From: an uncultured Verrucomicrobia subdivision 3 bacterium
GTDB taxonomy: Bacteria > Verrucomicrobiota > Verrucomicrobiia > Limisphaerales > UBA11358
NCBI GenBank assembly: GCA_903858275.1
Contig: CAIOIC010000028.1
Coordinates: 45,706 to 93,172 of the forward strand
Length of the DNA stretch: 47,467 bases
Direction: 5' to 3'
The notes under the pieces were generated by a model. That model was not told where the DNA came from and did no database searches. It saw only the letters and a program-made list of their open reading frames with translations. The translations under genes were made by a program, and so were the position numbers. Below, one piece after another: positions 24,051 to 33,041 of the stretch (positions are counted from its first letter, which is position 1; every line of letters starts with the position of its first letter).

Positions 24051-26528
24051 ATGAAAGTATATCTGAGATTCCCCCTGAGTCTGACCATTGCCTTGATGAT
24101 GTTATCCGCTATGGCGGCAGAAAATCCCCCTGTGGTTCAGAAAGTTTTTCTGCCCCCGCGATTGCACCTTGGAAACACCGGGATTCTCCATGTCCAGCCC
24201 ATCGACGAGGCCGCTTGGATCTGGCATCCGGAATTCATGCCGACCTCGAAGGGGGCGCGCGCCGACGTTTTTGCCGGCGGCTGGCGTGAGCCGGTTTTGT
24301 TGCGTTTTCGGCGGCAGTTTGAGGCCACTGCCGCGCCGGTGCGCATTCATGTCAGCGCCGACGAACGCTTTGAATTGTTTCTGGATGGCAACCGCATCGC
24401 GCGGGGGCCTGACCGGTCTGATGTCGAGCACTGGTCTTATGCCACCTATGATCTGCGGCTGGCGCCGGGCAGCCATCGCCTTGAGGCTTTGGTGTGGAGT
24501 ATCGGACCCTACGCTCCGGTGGCACAGATGTCGTGGCGGGGCGGGTTCATCCTTAAGGCCGAGGCGGATTACGACCGGCAGTTGACCACCGGCAAGGCCG
24601 CATGGGAGGTTGCCAAACTTGCCGGCTACGAGTTCGCGCCGGGCATTTTCTTTGTGGGTGCCCAATTGACTGCACATGACTGTGGTCCGCAATGGAAAGA
24701 AGGAGACTATGTTCAGGCAAAAGTCATCCGCTCTCCGGTCAAAAGTAATCCGTATGGCCAAAGTGTTCCGGGCTGGAAGCTGTTCCCCACAATCTTGCCG
24801 GATCAGCTGGATCGTGAAATCATCGGTGGCCACGCCGTGGCGTTGGGAAGCGGCGCGCTGGGAAAGGACGAGGTAGTGAAGGCGGACCAGGCGCGGCATC
24901 CGGACTTGGCTCAATGGCAATCGCTCATTGATGGCCGGAGGCAATTGATTGTCCCTGCGAATACCGAGCAGTTTCTGCTCTGGGACCTCGACAATTATTA
25001 CTGCGCCTATCCGTTGTGCGAAGTGAGCGGCGGTGCGGAGGCGAAGCTGGCATGGAGTTGGGCCGAATCGCTTTATCTGCCCAAATCTGAGGCCAAAGGC
25101 CGGCGCGCCGAGTTCATCGGCAAGACCTTCCGTGGCATGACCGATACTTTTCTGCCGGGCGGGAAGCCGCACCAGAAATTCAGCACCCTCTGGTGGCGGG
25201 CCGGTCGTTGGTGTCTGCTTTCCATCAAAACGGGGGCGGAACCGCTGACCATTCATCGCCTGGCCCTGAACGAAAGCCGCTATCCTTACGAGAATGAAAG
25301 CCGTTTTGACAACGGCGACAAACTTCTCCCGGATGTGATTGCGCTGGCAACCCGCGGGATTCAGATGTGCGCGCACGAAACCTACATGGACTGCCCGTTC
25401 TACGAGCAGCTCATGTACGACGGCGACACGCGGCTGGAACTCCTCACCACCTATGCGATGACCCGCGATGACCGGTTGCCTAAGCGCGCTGTCGAACTGT
25501 TTGATTTCTCGCGCCGAAACTGGGGCTTTGTCAACGAGCGCTACCCTTCCTATTTGCCGCAAAATTCTCCGACCTTCTCGTTGATCTGGGCGATGATGCT
25601 CCACGACTATGCCTTCTGGCGGAACGATCCGGAGTTTGTGCGCGCTCGGGTGATCGGCCTGCGTTCGATGCTGGAGCATTTTGAGCCTTATGTGAACGGC
25701 GATGGCTTGCTGGAAAATCTGCCCGGCTGGCCCTTCATGGATTGGGTGCCGCAGTGGAAGACCGGCAATGCGCCCGATGCCGTGAACGGCGTTTCTGCCC
25801 TCAACAACCTGCTTTACGTCTATGCGCTGCAAAAATCCGCCGCCGTGGAGGAATCCCTGGGCGAACCGTTGCTGGCGCAACGCCTGCGGCTAAAGGCCGC
25901 CCGCACCGCCGCCGCCGTGCGCGCAAAATTCTGGGACGAATCACGCGGCCTCATGGCCGATAATCTGGCCCATACCGAGTTCAGCGAACATGGCCAGTGC
26001 CTGGCGCTCCTCAGCGACACTTTGACCGGGGATCAGGCGCAGCGCTGCTTCGGACAATTGTTGACGGCTCCGGATCTCAAGCGCACCACCATTTACTTCA
26101 GTTTTTATCTGATGGAAACCTGGCAAAAATTCGGGCGCGGTGATCTTATCCTGGAGCGGTTGAATTTTTGGAAGGATTTGGTCAAGCAGGGGCTCAAGAC
26201 CCCGGTCGAAGCGCCCGGTGATACGCGTTCGGATTGTCATGCCTGGGGCAGCCACCCGCTTTTTCACCTGCACGCCAGTGTCGCCGGTATTCGCCCCGCT
26301 TCGCCGGGCTTTCGCACCGTCCGGATTGCGCCCGAGCCGGGTGGATTGCCCGGGATCCAAAGTCGCACACCGCATCCCGATGGCGATATCACGCTTGATC
26401 TTACCTTTAAAGCGGGTCGCTGTCGCGGGAGCGTCGAATTGCCGCAGCCAATCACCGGCGTGCTTGTCTGGCAGGGGCGGGAACAAAAGTTGAACGGCGG
26501 TGCGAATTCGATTGATCTCGGCCCATAG
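24051..26528 (+). CDS. Exported GH78-like alpha-L-rhamnosidase
   Basis: A secreted glycoside hydrolase of 825 residues with a signal peptide (MKVYLRFPLSLTIALMMLSAMAAE). The N-terminal part is a beta-sandwich (IHVSADERFELFLDGNRIARGP, a typical rhamnosidase N-domain). The catalytic (alpha/alpha)6 barrel starts near residue 425, with HETYMDCPFYEQ (447 onward) and YDGDTRLEL equivalent to the family DCPQRERLGWTGDA block, and HAWGSHPLFHL late in the barrel. A closing beta-domain ends the protein. It removes terminal rhamnose from plant or algal glycans. A ROK kinase gene lies convergent to it. Confidence 0.85.
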   Translation: MKVYLRFPLSLTIALMMLSAMAAENPPVVQKVFLPPRLHLGNTGILHVQPIDEAAWIWHPEFMPTSKGARADVFAGGWREPVLLRFRRQFEATAAPVRIHVSADERFELFLDGNRIARGPDRSDVEHWSYATYDLRLAPGSHRLEALVWSIGPYAPVAQMSWRGGFILKAEADYDRQLTTGKAAWEVAKLAGYEFAPGIFFVGAQLTAHDCGPQWKEGDYVQAKVIRSPVKSNPYGQSVPGWKLFPTILPDQLDREIIGGHAVALGSGALGKDEVVKADQARHPDLAQWQSLIDGRRQLIVPANTEQFLLWDLDNYYCAYPLCEVSGGAEAKLAWSWAESLYLPKSEAKGRRAEFIGKTFRGMTDTFLPGGKPHQKFSTLWWRAGRWCLLSIKTGAEPLTIHRLALNESRYPYENESRFDNGDKLLPDVIALATRGIQMCAHETYMDCPFYEQLMYDGDTRLELLTTYAMTRDDRLPKRAVELFDFSRRNWGFVNERYPSYLPQNSPTFSLIWAMMLHDYAFWRNDPEFVRARVIGLRSMLEHFEPYVNGDGLLENLPGWPFMDWVPQWKTGNAPDAVNGVSALNNLLYVYALQKSAAVEESLGEPLLAQRLRLKAARTAAAVRAKFWDESRGLMADNLAHTEFSEHGQCLALLSDTLTGDQAQRCFGQLLTAPDLKRTTIYFSFYLMETWQKFGRGDLILERLNFWKDLVKQGLKTPVEAPGDTRSDCHAWGSHPLFHLHASVAGIRPASPGFRTVRIAPEPGGLPGIQSRTPHPDGDITLDLTFKAGRCRGSVELPQPITGVLVWQGREQKLNGGANSIDLGP

Positions 26529-26568
26529 GGCAAATTTCACATCTAAATTCGGGCGCCGCCGTGCTCGT

Positions 26569-27609
26569 CTAAGCCTTCTGGCTGTGATACATCGCGACGA
26601 CCGCCGCCCCGATGGCTTGGGAGAGTTCACCGAGTTCCGCCGCCACCACCTTGACGGTGTCGCGCTGCGGTGCCCAGAGATAGGGCCGGGCGTTTTCGCG
26701 AATGATGCGCATGTAACGTTCGCGAAATTCCGGTGTCGTGGCTTCGTGATCCATCAACCCGCCGCCGATGACGACGATGCTGGTATCCAAAGCCATGACG
26801 AGATTGGCCACATGGACGCCCATGACGCGGGCTTGAAAATCAAAAATCTCCAGTGCCAGGGCGTCGCCTTTTTGCGCGCGGGTGCGGAGGGAAAGGACCT
26901 TTTCCTTGGTGGACGCGGTCGAAGTGGCGAGTTCGTGGCCGGGATGACGCTTGAGAAATTCCGCGAGCAGTTGCGGTAGGCCGGAAATGGTGGTGTAAGC
27001 CTCCACACAGCCCCAGTCGCGGCCGCAGCCGCAGGTGAAGGGCTTGCCGGTCAGGCCGAACAATTGCAGCGGCGCGGGCATGTGGCCGGCTTCCATGCCG
27101 GCGAGGGTGTCGCCATCGAGACTGAGTCCGTCGGCACCGATGAAGGCCGCCCCGAGGCCGGAGCCGGGCATCAGCATCAGGACGGTGGCTTTGTGGTTGC
27201 CGCGTGCCAGCCGCGCTTCAGCCACGCCGCCGAAGTTGCCATCGTTGCCGCAGACCAGGGGCAGGGGACGACCGGCAATTTTGGCCAGGGCATCGCGGTA
27301 ATCAGAATAAACATCCCAGCCGGAGAAGCTCGCGGGCAGGTTCGACGTGATGCTGAAAACGCCGTAGCGTTCGTAGGGGCCGGGAATGGAGAGGCCGACG
27401 CCGGCGACGTCCGACCATTGCAATTGATTCTGCGCTAGAAAATCGCTGACGCCGGTGATCCATGAGGTGATGACCGCTTCACGGCCTTTTTCCGTATGGG
27501 TCGGGCGCTGCAATACTTTGCTTGAGACCGGTTCGCCATTTTCCCAGACGGCGCACATTTTGGTGGTGGTCGCGCCGCTGTCCGTGCCGATGAAAACTTT
27601 TTTGCTCAT
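26569..27609 (-). CDS. ROK-family sugar kinase
   Basis: ATP-dependent sugar kinase (glucokinase-like) of 346 residues. Key features: FIGTDSGATTTKMC, the ATP phosphate loop; catalytic Asp123 in CGNDGNFGG; PGSGLGAAFIG; the ROK His176 in GMEAGHM; and the zinc motif CxCGxxGCxE with Cys193, Cys195, Cys201 and Glu203. No helix-turn-helix precedes it, so it is a kinase and not a repressor. It is cytosolic and phosphorylates an unknown hexose. Confidence 0.85.
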   Translation of the reverse strand: MSKKVFIGTDSGATTTKMCAVWENGEPVSSKVLQRPTHTEKGREAVITSWITGVSDFLAQNQLQWSDVAGVGLSIPGPYERYGVFSITSNLPASFSGWDVYSDYRDALAKIAGRPLPLVCGNDGNFGGVAEARLARGNHKATVLMLMPGSGLGAAFIGADGLSLDGDTLAGMEAGHMPAPLQLFGLTGKPFTCGCGRDWGCVEAYTTISGLPQLLAEFLKRHPGHELATSTASTKEKVLSLRTRAQKGDALALEIFDFQARVMGVHVANLVMALDTSIVVIGGGLMDHEATTPEFRERYMRIIRENARPYLWAPQRDTVKVVAAELGELSQAIGAAVVAMYHSQKA

Positions 27610-27695
27610 GGTGAGGCGTTAAATTGCGGAGAATGGCGACAAAGGCAAGAATTATTCGTGTCTCCCGGTTTCAACCCGTTTAACTTGTCGCCCGC

Positions 27696-28700
27696 ATGAC
27701 TCCGTCTGAAACGTTTTCCGCGCTGCTCCGCGGCGACGCGCCGTTGCTGGCGCTCGCGCCGATGCAGGACGTGACGACGCTGGAATTCATGCGCGTTATC
27801 GCGCGCTACGGCGGGCCGGAGGTGTATTGGACGGAATACTTCCGCGTGCATGGCGATTCGCGGCCGGAGAAATGGATTCTCAAATCCATCACCGAAAACC
27901 CCACCGGCAAACCCGTCGTCGCCCAAATCATCGGCAATGACATCCCCGCGCTCGTCCGCTCGGCCAAGTTGCTGCAAAAATTTCCCGTCGCCGCGATTGA
28001 CCTGAACCTCGGCTGCCCCGCACCCATCGTCTATCGCAAATGCGCCGGTGGCGGCCTCCTGCGCGAGCCTAAGAAGATCGACGCCATCCTCGGCGCGCTG
28101 CGCGACGCGGTGACGGTGCCGTTCACCGTCAAAACGCGCATTGGCTTCGAGTCGGCCAAAGAGTTCGACGCGTTGCTGGCGGTGTTCGCCAAGCATCCGA
28201 TTGATTTGCTCACCGTCCACGCCCGCACCGTGACGCAGATGTATCGGCCTGGTGTGCGCTATGATTTGATCGCCCACGCAGCGAAGGAAATGCGCTGCCC
28301 GGTTCTGTTGAACGGCAATGTCTTCAGCGCCGCGCAGGCGCAGCAGCTGCTCGCGGAGACCAAAGTTCGCGGTCTGATGATCGGGCGCGGTGCCATCCGC
28401 AATCCCTGGTTGTTTGACCAGATTCGCGCGGAATTGCGTGGGGAGCCGGTGAAATTACCGACTGGCCGGGAAGTCTTGGCTTACATCCGCGAACTGTGGG
28501 ACAACGAAATCACTCCCGGTGTGAAAGAGTCCGCGCAGGTGCAGCGGATGAAGAAGTTCACGAACTTCATCGGCGATGGCACTGGCGAGAAATTCCTGCA
28601 CGACATCCGCCGCGTGACCACCACGGCGGATTTTTTCCGGGTGTGCGAACATTTTCTCAACCACGACGAACCAATGCCGCTGGAGCCGGTGGAAAAGTGA
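27696..28700 (+). CDS. dus: tRNA-dihydrouridine synthase
   Basis: FMN/NADPH-dependent reduction of uridine in tRNA D-loops. TIM-barrel motifs are in order: APMQDVT (21-27), DLNLGCPAP (102-110), the catalytic Cys116 in RKCAGGGLL, VHARTVTQMY, LNGNVFSA and LMIGRGAIRNPWLFD. At 334 residues it matches Dus family length. The DusA/B/C subtype is not clear. It is divergent from the ROK kinase. Confidence 0.93.
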   Translation: MTPSETFSALLRGDAPLLALAPMQDVTTLEFMRVIARYGGPEVYWTEYFRVHGDSRPEKWILKSITENPTGKPVVAQIIGNDIPALVRSAKLLQKFPVAAIDLNLGCPAPIVYRKCAGGGLLREPKKIDAILGALRDAVTVPFTVKTRIGFESAKEFDALLAVFAKHPIDLLTVHARTVTQMYRPGVRYDLIAHAAKEMRCPVLLNGNVFSAAQAQQLLAETKVRGLMIGRGAIRNPWLFDQIRAELRGEPVKLPTGREVLAYIRELWDNEITPGVKESAQVQRMKKFTNFIGDGTGEKFLHDIRRVTTTADFFRVCEHFLNHDEPMPLEPVEK

Positions 28701-28737
28701 TCGTAGATTTATTGTGGTGCGCGGAGGTTTCTTATCT

Positions 28738-28778
28738 GGACACTGCCTGAAGGTAGCGAAGCTAATAGGCCAGTCTCC
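28738..28778 (+). repeat. Imperfect hairpin after dus
   Basis: Arms 28738-28748 and 28767-28778 (GGACACTGCCT against AGGCCAGTCTCC) pair at 10 positions with one mismatch and a one-base bulge. There is no T-run, so a terminator role is uncertain. Confidence 0.3.
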
Positions 28779-28815
28779 GTTTGACCGGCGTAGGCTCCGG
28801 CTTTAGTTTCAAGGT

Positions 28816-31518
28816 GTGTATTTTGGCCCAAAACGTCTTCTTAAACCGGCGACCGGAAATTACCAAATAATTCTTCGTCACCTAATTTTCATCGTGCTGT
28901 TGGTGCTGATTGGCATGTTTTCCCGAAGCGGAGCAGCGGAAAATATCAGGTCAACTTGGACCAAGGGGCACAAGAAAATTCTCGTCATTCCCGTGCGGTT
29001 CGCCGATGCGAACGGCCCGACGAATTCTGATATCTTTGGCCTCACGGGTTGGAACAATCTCACCAACGGCACGATGCCGATGGAGATCAATAATTTCTTC
29101 CTCAAACAATCTTACGGCTTGGTCTCGGTGGACTTCACCATCCTGCCGGTGATCAACCTTGGTGTCCCGACGACCTACTACACGAACAATTTAGTCGGCA
29201 CGCCCTACGCCAAGTGGACGGCTTGGGGTGATCCGGGTTCGCTGGCGGATGATGCGCGGGCGAAAGCGCGAGCCGCCGGCTTAGCGAATGGTCAGACTGC
29301 TCTCTACGAAAGTGCCAACTACGACCTCGACGTCATCGCGCTCGGCTACGTCCCCGGTCAGGCAGGCGCGGCGTCGGACGGCGGGCGCACGGTCATATGC
29401 TTCGACTATTTCAACGCGCTGCCGCATGAGTTGTGTCATTGCCTCGGTTTGCAGCACGCGAATGGTTATTCCCGCGCTACCTACTACTCGCCCACTTATC
29501 GCGGTGACGCGTTTCCCTATAAATATTTTTATGATGCCTACGGCGATGTCTATTGCCTCATGGGTTGGAAGGAAGGCACGCACACCGCCACGCCGCCGCC
29601 GGATCGCGACGTGAACGCGTATTTCAAATATGAACTAGGTTGGCTCACGGACAACCACATCCTCACGCTGACCAATTCCGGCCTCTACCGCGTTCATGCT
29701 TTTGACCAGGGCGCGGTGGACGCGGGGAAAAATTACGCGCTGCGCGTCGCGCGCGATGGCAGCTACACCTACTGGATCGATTTCCGGCAGGCCATCACGA
29801 ACCTGCCCGATTCCAAGTGGTCGCAAGGCGGATTGGAAGTTCACTACGGTGCGGATTCACCGCGCGCCTCCAGCGGCGCGACGGTTTTGTGGGATATGAC
29901 GCCCGGCAGCCGCGGGCCGACAAACGCCACGTTTGCCACGATGCACGACGCGCAGCTTCAAATCGGCCGCACTTACTCCGACAACGAAGCGAACCTCCAC
30001 CTCACGCCGCTGAAAAAAGGCGGCACGTCGCCCGAGTCGCTGGACGTGCAGGTCAACTTCGGTCCGTTCCCTGGTAATCAAGCGCCGACGCTTTCGCTCT
30101 CGACCACTAATCTCACGCTTGTCGCGGGTGTCGGGCAGACGTTCACCGCCACAGCCGCCGACCCTGATGGCGACACTCTGGCGTATTACTGGGAGTTCGA
30201 CGACAACCAAACCCTCGGTGGCACGGGCTTTGGCGGCGTGAACGGCGATGCCCGGTTGGCGACGAACGGTTTTCATTTGTGGAGTCAGAACGGAATCAAT
30301 TATGTCCGCTGCACCGTGTCCGATATGAAAGGTCACACAAAAACTTTGTCCGCCACCGTGACGATCACCAACGGCCTGCCCGCACCCGCCACGCTCAGCG
30401 GCATGGTGAAGGACGAACTGGGCAACCCGCTCGTTGGCGCGATCGTGAACAATTACCTTTCCGGCGTGGCTTACGGCTCGGCCGGCTTTGCCGGCTCCAG
30501 TGTGACCGCGGCCGACGGCAAATATCTCATCGCCGTTCCCGCCACGAATGTTTTTTACCATCTCACCGCCATGTGCCAGGGCTACACATTTACCAACGTG
30601 AACGGCCAAGTCATCAGCACCAACTGGGTGGATGCCCGTAGTCTTACCGGTGTGAATTTCACCCGCATGAGAACCACTCGCTCCCTTTCCGGCGGCGTCT
30701 ATATCGCTGGGCGCGGCTATAATATCACGAATGACGGCGTGCTCACCGTGAGCGATGGCGCACAAAATATCATTGTGGCCAACGGCGGCTGGCAGTTGAA
30801 CATCGCTGATGGCTCGCTCGTGACGCTGACCGCCACCGCGACCAATCCGGCTTACACCGTCACGTCGGATTTCCCCAAGCCCTACACGGTGGTGGATGAT
30901 GTTTTCACCCTCTCATTCTTCGTGGATGTTCCGGGCGCGATGCCGCTCACAGGCTTCACGTCCAGCGGCACGAACAGCGACGACACCGTGGGCACGGTCA
31001 ACATTCCCGTGGTGATGACGCTGCCCGCCGGCTTGACGAACTGGCCCGGCCTGCAATCGTTTCCCTACACGATTGATAACCGCAGCACCGCCGAATACGG
31101 CGTGGATTACAAAATGCATGGCGGCATCATCAACTTTTACGGCGGCTTCACACCCGCGCCGTTCAATATCCCGCTCACCATCATCTCCAATGGCGTGCCC
31201 AAAAACAAAACCGTGGTCATCAAGCTCATGGCGGGAAATTCCGTCGCCAGCCTCGGGCCGATTTCCACGTTCACCTACACCATCAGTAATCCGCCGCCGG
31301 CCGTGAGCGTGGGTAGCGTGACCAACGGCGCTTATAATCTCACATGGCCTGCCGTGAGCGCCGCGCACTACACGATCGAATCCACGCCCACCCTCAACCC
31401 GCCCGCATGGACCAGCCGCGCACCCCACACCAACCTGACGGGCATTGACGGCACGATGACCCGCAGCATCAGTCTCGCCGGTGCGACCAATGAATTCTTC
31501 CGCGTCAGGGTTGAATGA
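28816..31518 (+). CDS. Exported M6-like metalloprotease with PKD and Cna/CarboxypepD-like domains
   Basis: A 900-residue secreted protein. The N-terminal signal is IFIVLLVLIGMFSRSGAAE. The zinc site HELCHCLGLQH (204-214) is a perfect HExxHxxGxxH metzincin motif, and KKILVIPVRFAD plus the following block resembles M6 (immune inhibitor A-like) peptidases. A PKD-like domain follows (about 415-520, ATAADPDGDTLAYYWEFDD), then a CarboxypepD_reg/SdrD-like domain (SGMVKDELGNPLVGA, near 535), then Calx-beta-like parts (NSDDTVGTVNIPVVMTLPAG) and a C-terminal IESTPTLNPPAWTS domain. The GTG start at 28816 is a guess; the signal could start later. It would digest extracellular protein. Confidence 0.8.
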   Translation: MYFGPKRLLKPATGNYQIILRHLIFIVLLVLIGMFSRSGAAENIRSTWTKGHKKILVIPVRFADANGPTNSDIFGLTGWNNLTNGTMPMEINNFFLKQSYGLVSVDFTILPVINLGVPTTYYTNNLVGTPYAKWTAWGDPGSLADDARAKARAAGLANGQTALYESANYDLDVIALGYVPGQAGAASDGGRTVICFDYFNALPHELCHCLGLQHANGYSRATYYSPTYRGDAFPYKYFYDAYGDVYCLMGWKEGTHTATPPPDRDVNAYFKYELGWLTDNHILTLTNSGLYRVHAFDQGAVDAGKNYALRVARDGSYTYWIDFRQAITNLPDSKWSQGGLEVHYGADSPRASSGATVLWDMTPGSRGPTNATFATMHDAQLQIGRTYSDNEANLHLTPLKKGGTSPESLDVQVNFGPFPGNQAPTLSLSTTNLTLVAGVGQTFTATAADPDGDTLAYYWEFDDNQTLGGTGFGGVNGDARLATNGFHLWSQNGINYVRCTVSDMKGHTKTLSATVTITNGLPAPATLSGMVKDELGNPLVGAIVNNYLSGVAYGSAGFAGSSVTAADGKYLIAVPATNVFYHLTAMCQGYTFTNVNGQVISTNWVDARSLTGVNFTRMRTTRSLSGGVYIAGRGYNITNDGVLTVSDGAQNIIVANGGWQLNIADGSLVTLTATATNPAYTVTSDFPKPYTVVDDVFTLSFFVDVPGAMPLTGFTSSGTNSDDTVGTVNIPVVMTLPAGLTNWPGLQSFPYTIDNRSTAEYGVDYKMHGGIINFYGGFTPAPFNIPLTIISNGVPKNKTVVIKLMAGNSVASLGPISTFTYTISNPPPAVSVGSVTNGAYNLTWPAVSAAHYTIESTPTLNPPAWTSRAPHTNLTGIDGTMTRSISLAGATNEFFRVRVE

Positions 31519-31609
31519 GCAGAGTGGCACCGTGCGATTCGCACGTTGATGATACGCTTCGCAATCGCTACGATTCAGTGATGCCGAAAACTCCGATCAA
31601 CCGTCGCCT

Positions 31610-32668
31610 ATGGGTCTGACCAAGCTGGGCTGGAACGCCGGGCGCGACGAACAGTTCGCGCCGCACCTCGCCAAAGGTCTCATGCCTGCGCGCGTGGCGG
31701 TGGAAGACAAGCATTTCTATCGCGTCTGGACCGTGGATGCGGAACTCACCGCGCAAGTCACCGGCAAATTTATCCACGAATCGCGGCGCGATCACACCGT
31801 TCTCCCCAAGGTCGGCGATTGGGTTGCCATCAGGCTCGTGCCGAACGAAGATAAGGCCACCATCCACGCCATCCTGCCGCGTCGCACGCAGATTGTCCGC
31901 AAGACGAGCGGCCGCGAATCTTCCGCGCAAATCCTCGCCACGAATGTCGAAACCGTTTTTCTCGTGACTGCCGCCGACTCCACGTTCAACGCCGCGCGGT
32001 TGGAACGCATGCTCGTCATGGCGCATGAAAGCGGCGCGCGGCCGGTGGTTATCCTCAACAAGATTGATTTGTGCGACGACCTCGACGCCAAACTGGCCGA
32101 GGCCACGCGCGTGGCGGGCGATGCGCTTGTGCTGGCGGCTTGCGCGCTCACGGGGCGCGGCGTGAAAAAACTGGCCGCGATCATCAAGCCGGGTGACACG
32201 GTGGTATTCATCGGCACTTCCGGCGTGGGCAAATCCAGCCTCATCAACCAGCTCTACGGCGAAGACTTGATGCCGACCGTGGAAGTCCGCCAGCAGGACG
32301 CCAAAGGTCGGCACACGACTTCATGGCGCGAAATGATATTTCTGCCGAAAGGCGGCGTAGTCATTGATACGCCCGGTATGCGGGAATTCCACATTTGGGA
32401 TGCGAGTCAGGGCGCGAAGGAAACCTTTCCCGAAATCGAAGCGCTTGCTCCCGGCTGCCATTTCCGCGATTGTACGCACACGAAGGAGAAGGATTGTGCC
32501 GTGCTCGCCGCCGTCGCCGCCGGCATGCTTCCGCGCGAACGGCATGACAGCTTCGTCAAACTCCAATTAGAAATCAGCTATCTCCGCGAATCTGAAAAAC
32601 AAGCTGGCTGGCAGCACCGCCGCAAGAGCGACCGCGTGGCCCATCGCGTCTTCAATAAACAGGATTGA
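31610..32668 (+). CDS. rsgA: Ribosome small subunit-dependent GTPase A
   Basis: GTPase that checks late 30S subunit maturation. It is circularly permuted, as in the family: G4 NKID (150-153) comes before G1 GTSGVGKSS (202-210) and G3 DTPG (253-256). An N-terminal OB fold (about 30-100) and a C-terminal zinc site (Cys283, Cys288, His290, Cys296) are present. At 352 residues it has family length. The stop codon TGA at 32666-32668 forms part of the target repeat of the mobile element that starts at the next base. Confidence 0.95.
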   Translation: MGLTKLGWNAGRDEQFAPHLAKGLMPARVAVEDKHFYRVWTVDAELTAQVTGKFIHESRRDHTVLPKVGDWVAIRLVPNEDKATIHAILPRRTQIVRKTSGRESSAQILATNVETVFLVTAADSTFNAARLERMLVMAHESGARPVVILNKIDLCDDLDAKLAEATRVAGDALVLAACALTGRGVKKLAAIIKPGDTVVFIGTSGVGKSSLINQLYGEDLMPTVEVRQQDAKGRHTTSWREMIFLPKGGVVIDTPGMREFHIWDASQGAKETFPEIEALAPGCHFRDCTHTKEKDCAVLAAVAAGMLPRERHDSFVKLQLEISYLRESEKQAGWQHRRKSDRVAHRVFNKQD

Positions 32669-32876
32669 TGTAGAGAGACAATAGAGTTTGTTACTAGATA
32701 ATGTTCTTTGTAACTAAATCGTTTTTTAGTTCACATCTTTATTGTCCCTGCGGCACACTTGCCCAAAAGATTCGACACTTGAGTTCATAACTTTATTGTC
32801 TCAGGCAGTAACACCGAGCAGTGAATTTCCCAGCAAATGGGTGGGGGCGAGTTACAAACATTATTGTCGCTCTACA
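32669..32876. mobile_element. Tn7-like miniature transposon (MITE), 208 bp, no transposase
   Basis: AT-rich element with TGTAGAG at its left end and CTCTACA at its right end. It holds five copies of a 19-bp site, consensus GACAATAAAGTTTGTAACT: on the plus strand at 32677-32695 and 32697-32715, and reversed at 32728-32746, 32782-32800 and 32850-32868. The best internal match (32728 and 32782 copies) is 17 of 19. The first and last copies start 8 nt inside the ends (TGTAGAGA / TGTAGAGC). Tn7 ends as I remember them start TGTGGGCG followed by GACAATAAAGTCTTAAACT, 16 of 19 matching the consensus. The 2-close plus 3-spaced layout resembles Tn7 right and left ends. Both flanks carry TTGA (32665-32668, 32877-32880). 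Confidence 0.8.
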
Positions 32877-33006
32877 TTGAGCCACACTGGCTTGGTAGTC
32901 ACCGCCGAACATCCCACGCGTGATAGAAATTGCGAATAAACCGGGCTGGAATTTCTGCCGCCAACTGGGGCTTGATTTTTGTTCCGTTAAGTTTCATTTG
33001 ATTGAG

Positions 33007-33033
33007 TTGTGAACGCCGACGGCTCATTATAAA
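33007..33033 (+). promoter_or_regulatory. Candidate promoter for the esterase gene
   Basis: TATAAA at 33028-33033 lies 8 nt before the ATG at 33042, with a weak TTGTGA at 33007-33012 (15-bp spacing). The mRNA would start within 1-2 nt of the start codon. Confidence 0.3.
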
Positions 33034-33041
33034 ACCATCCC

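Noticed and set aside
24102..25880. Long minus-strand frame (592 codons) opposite the GH78 gene
   Set aside because: Shadow frame: Arg/Gln/His-rich with no domain, while the plus strand encodes a clear rhamnosidase with signal peptide.
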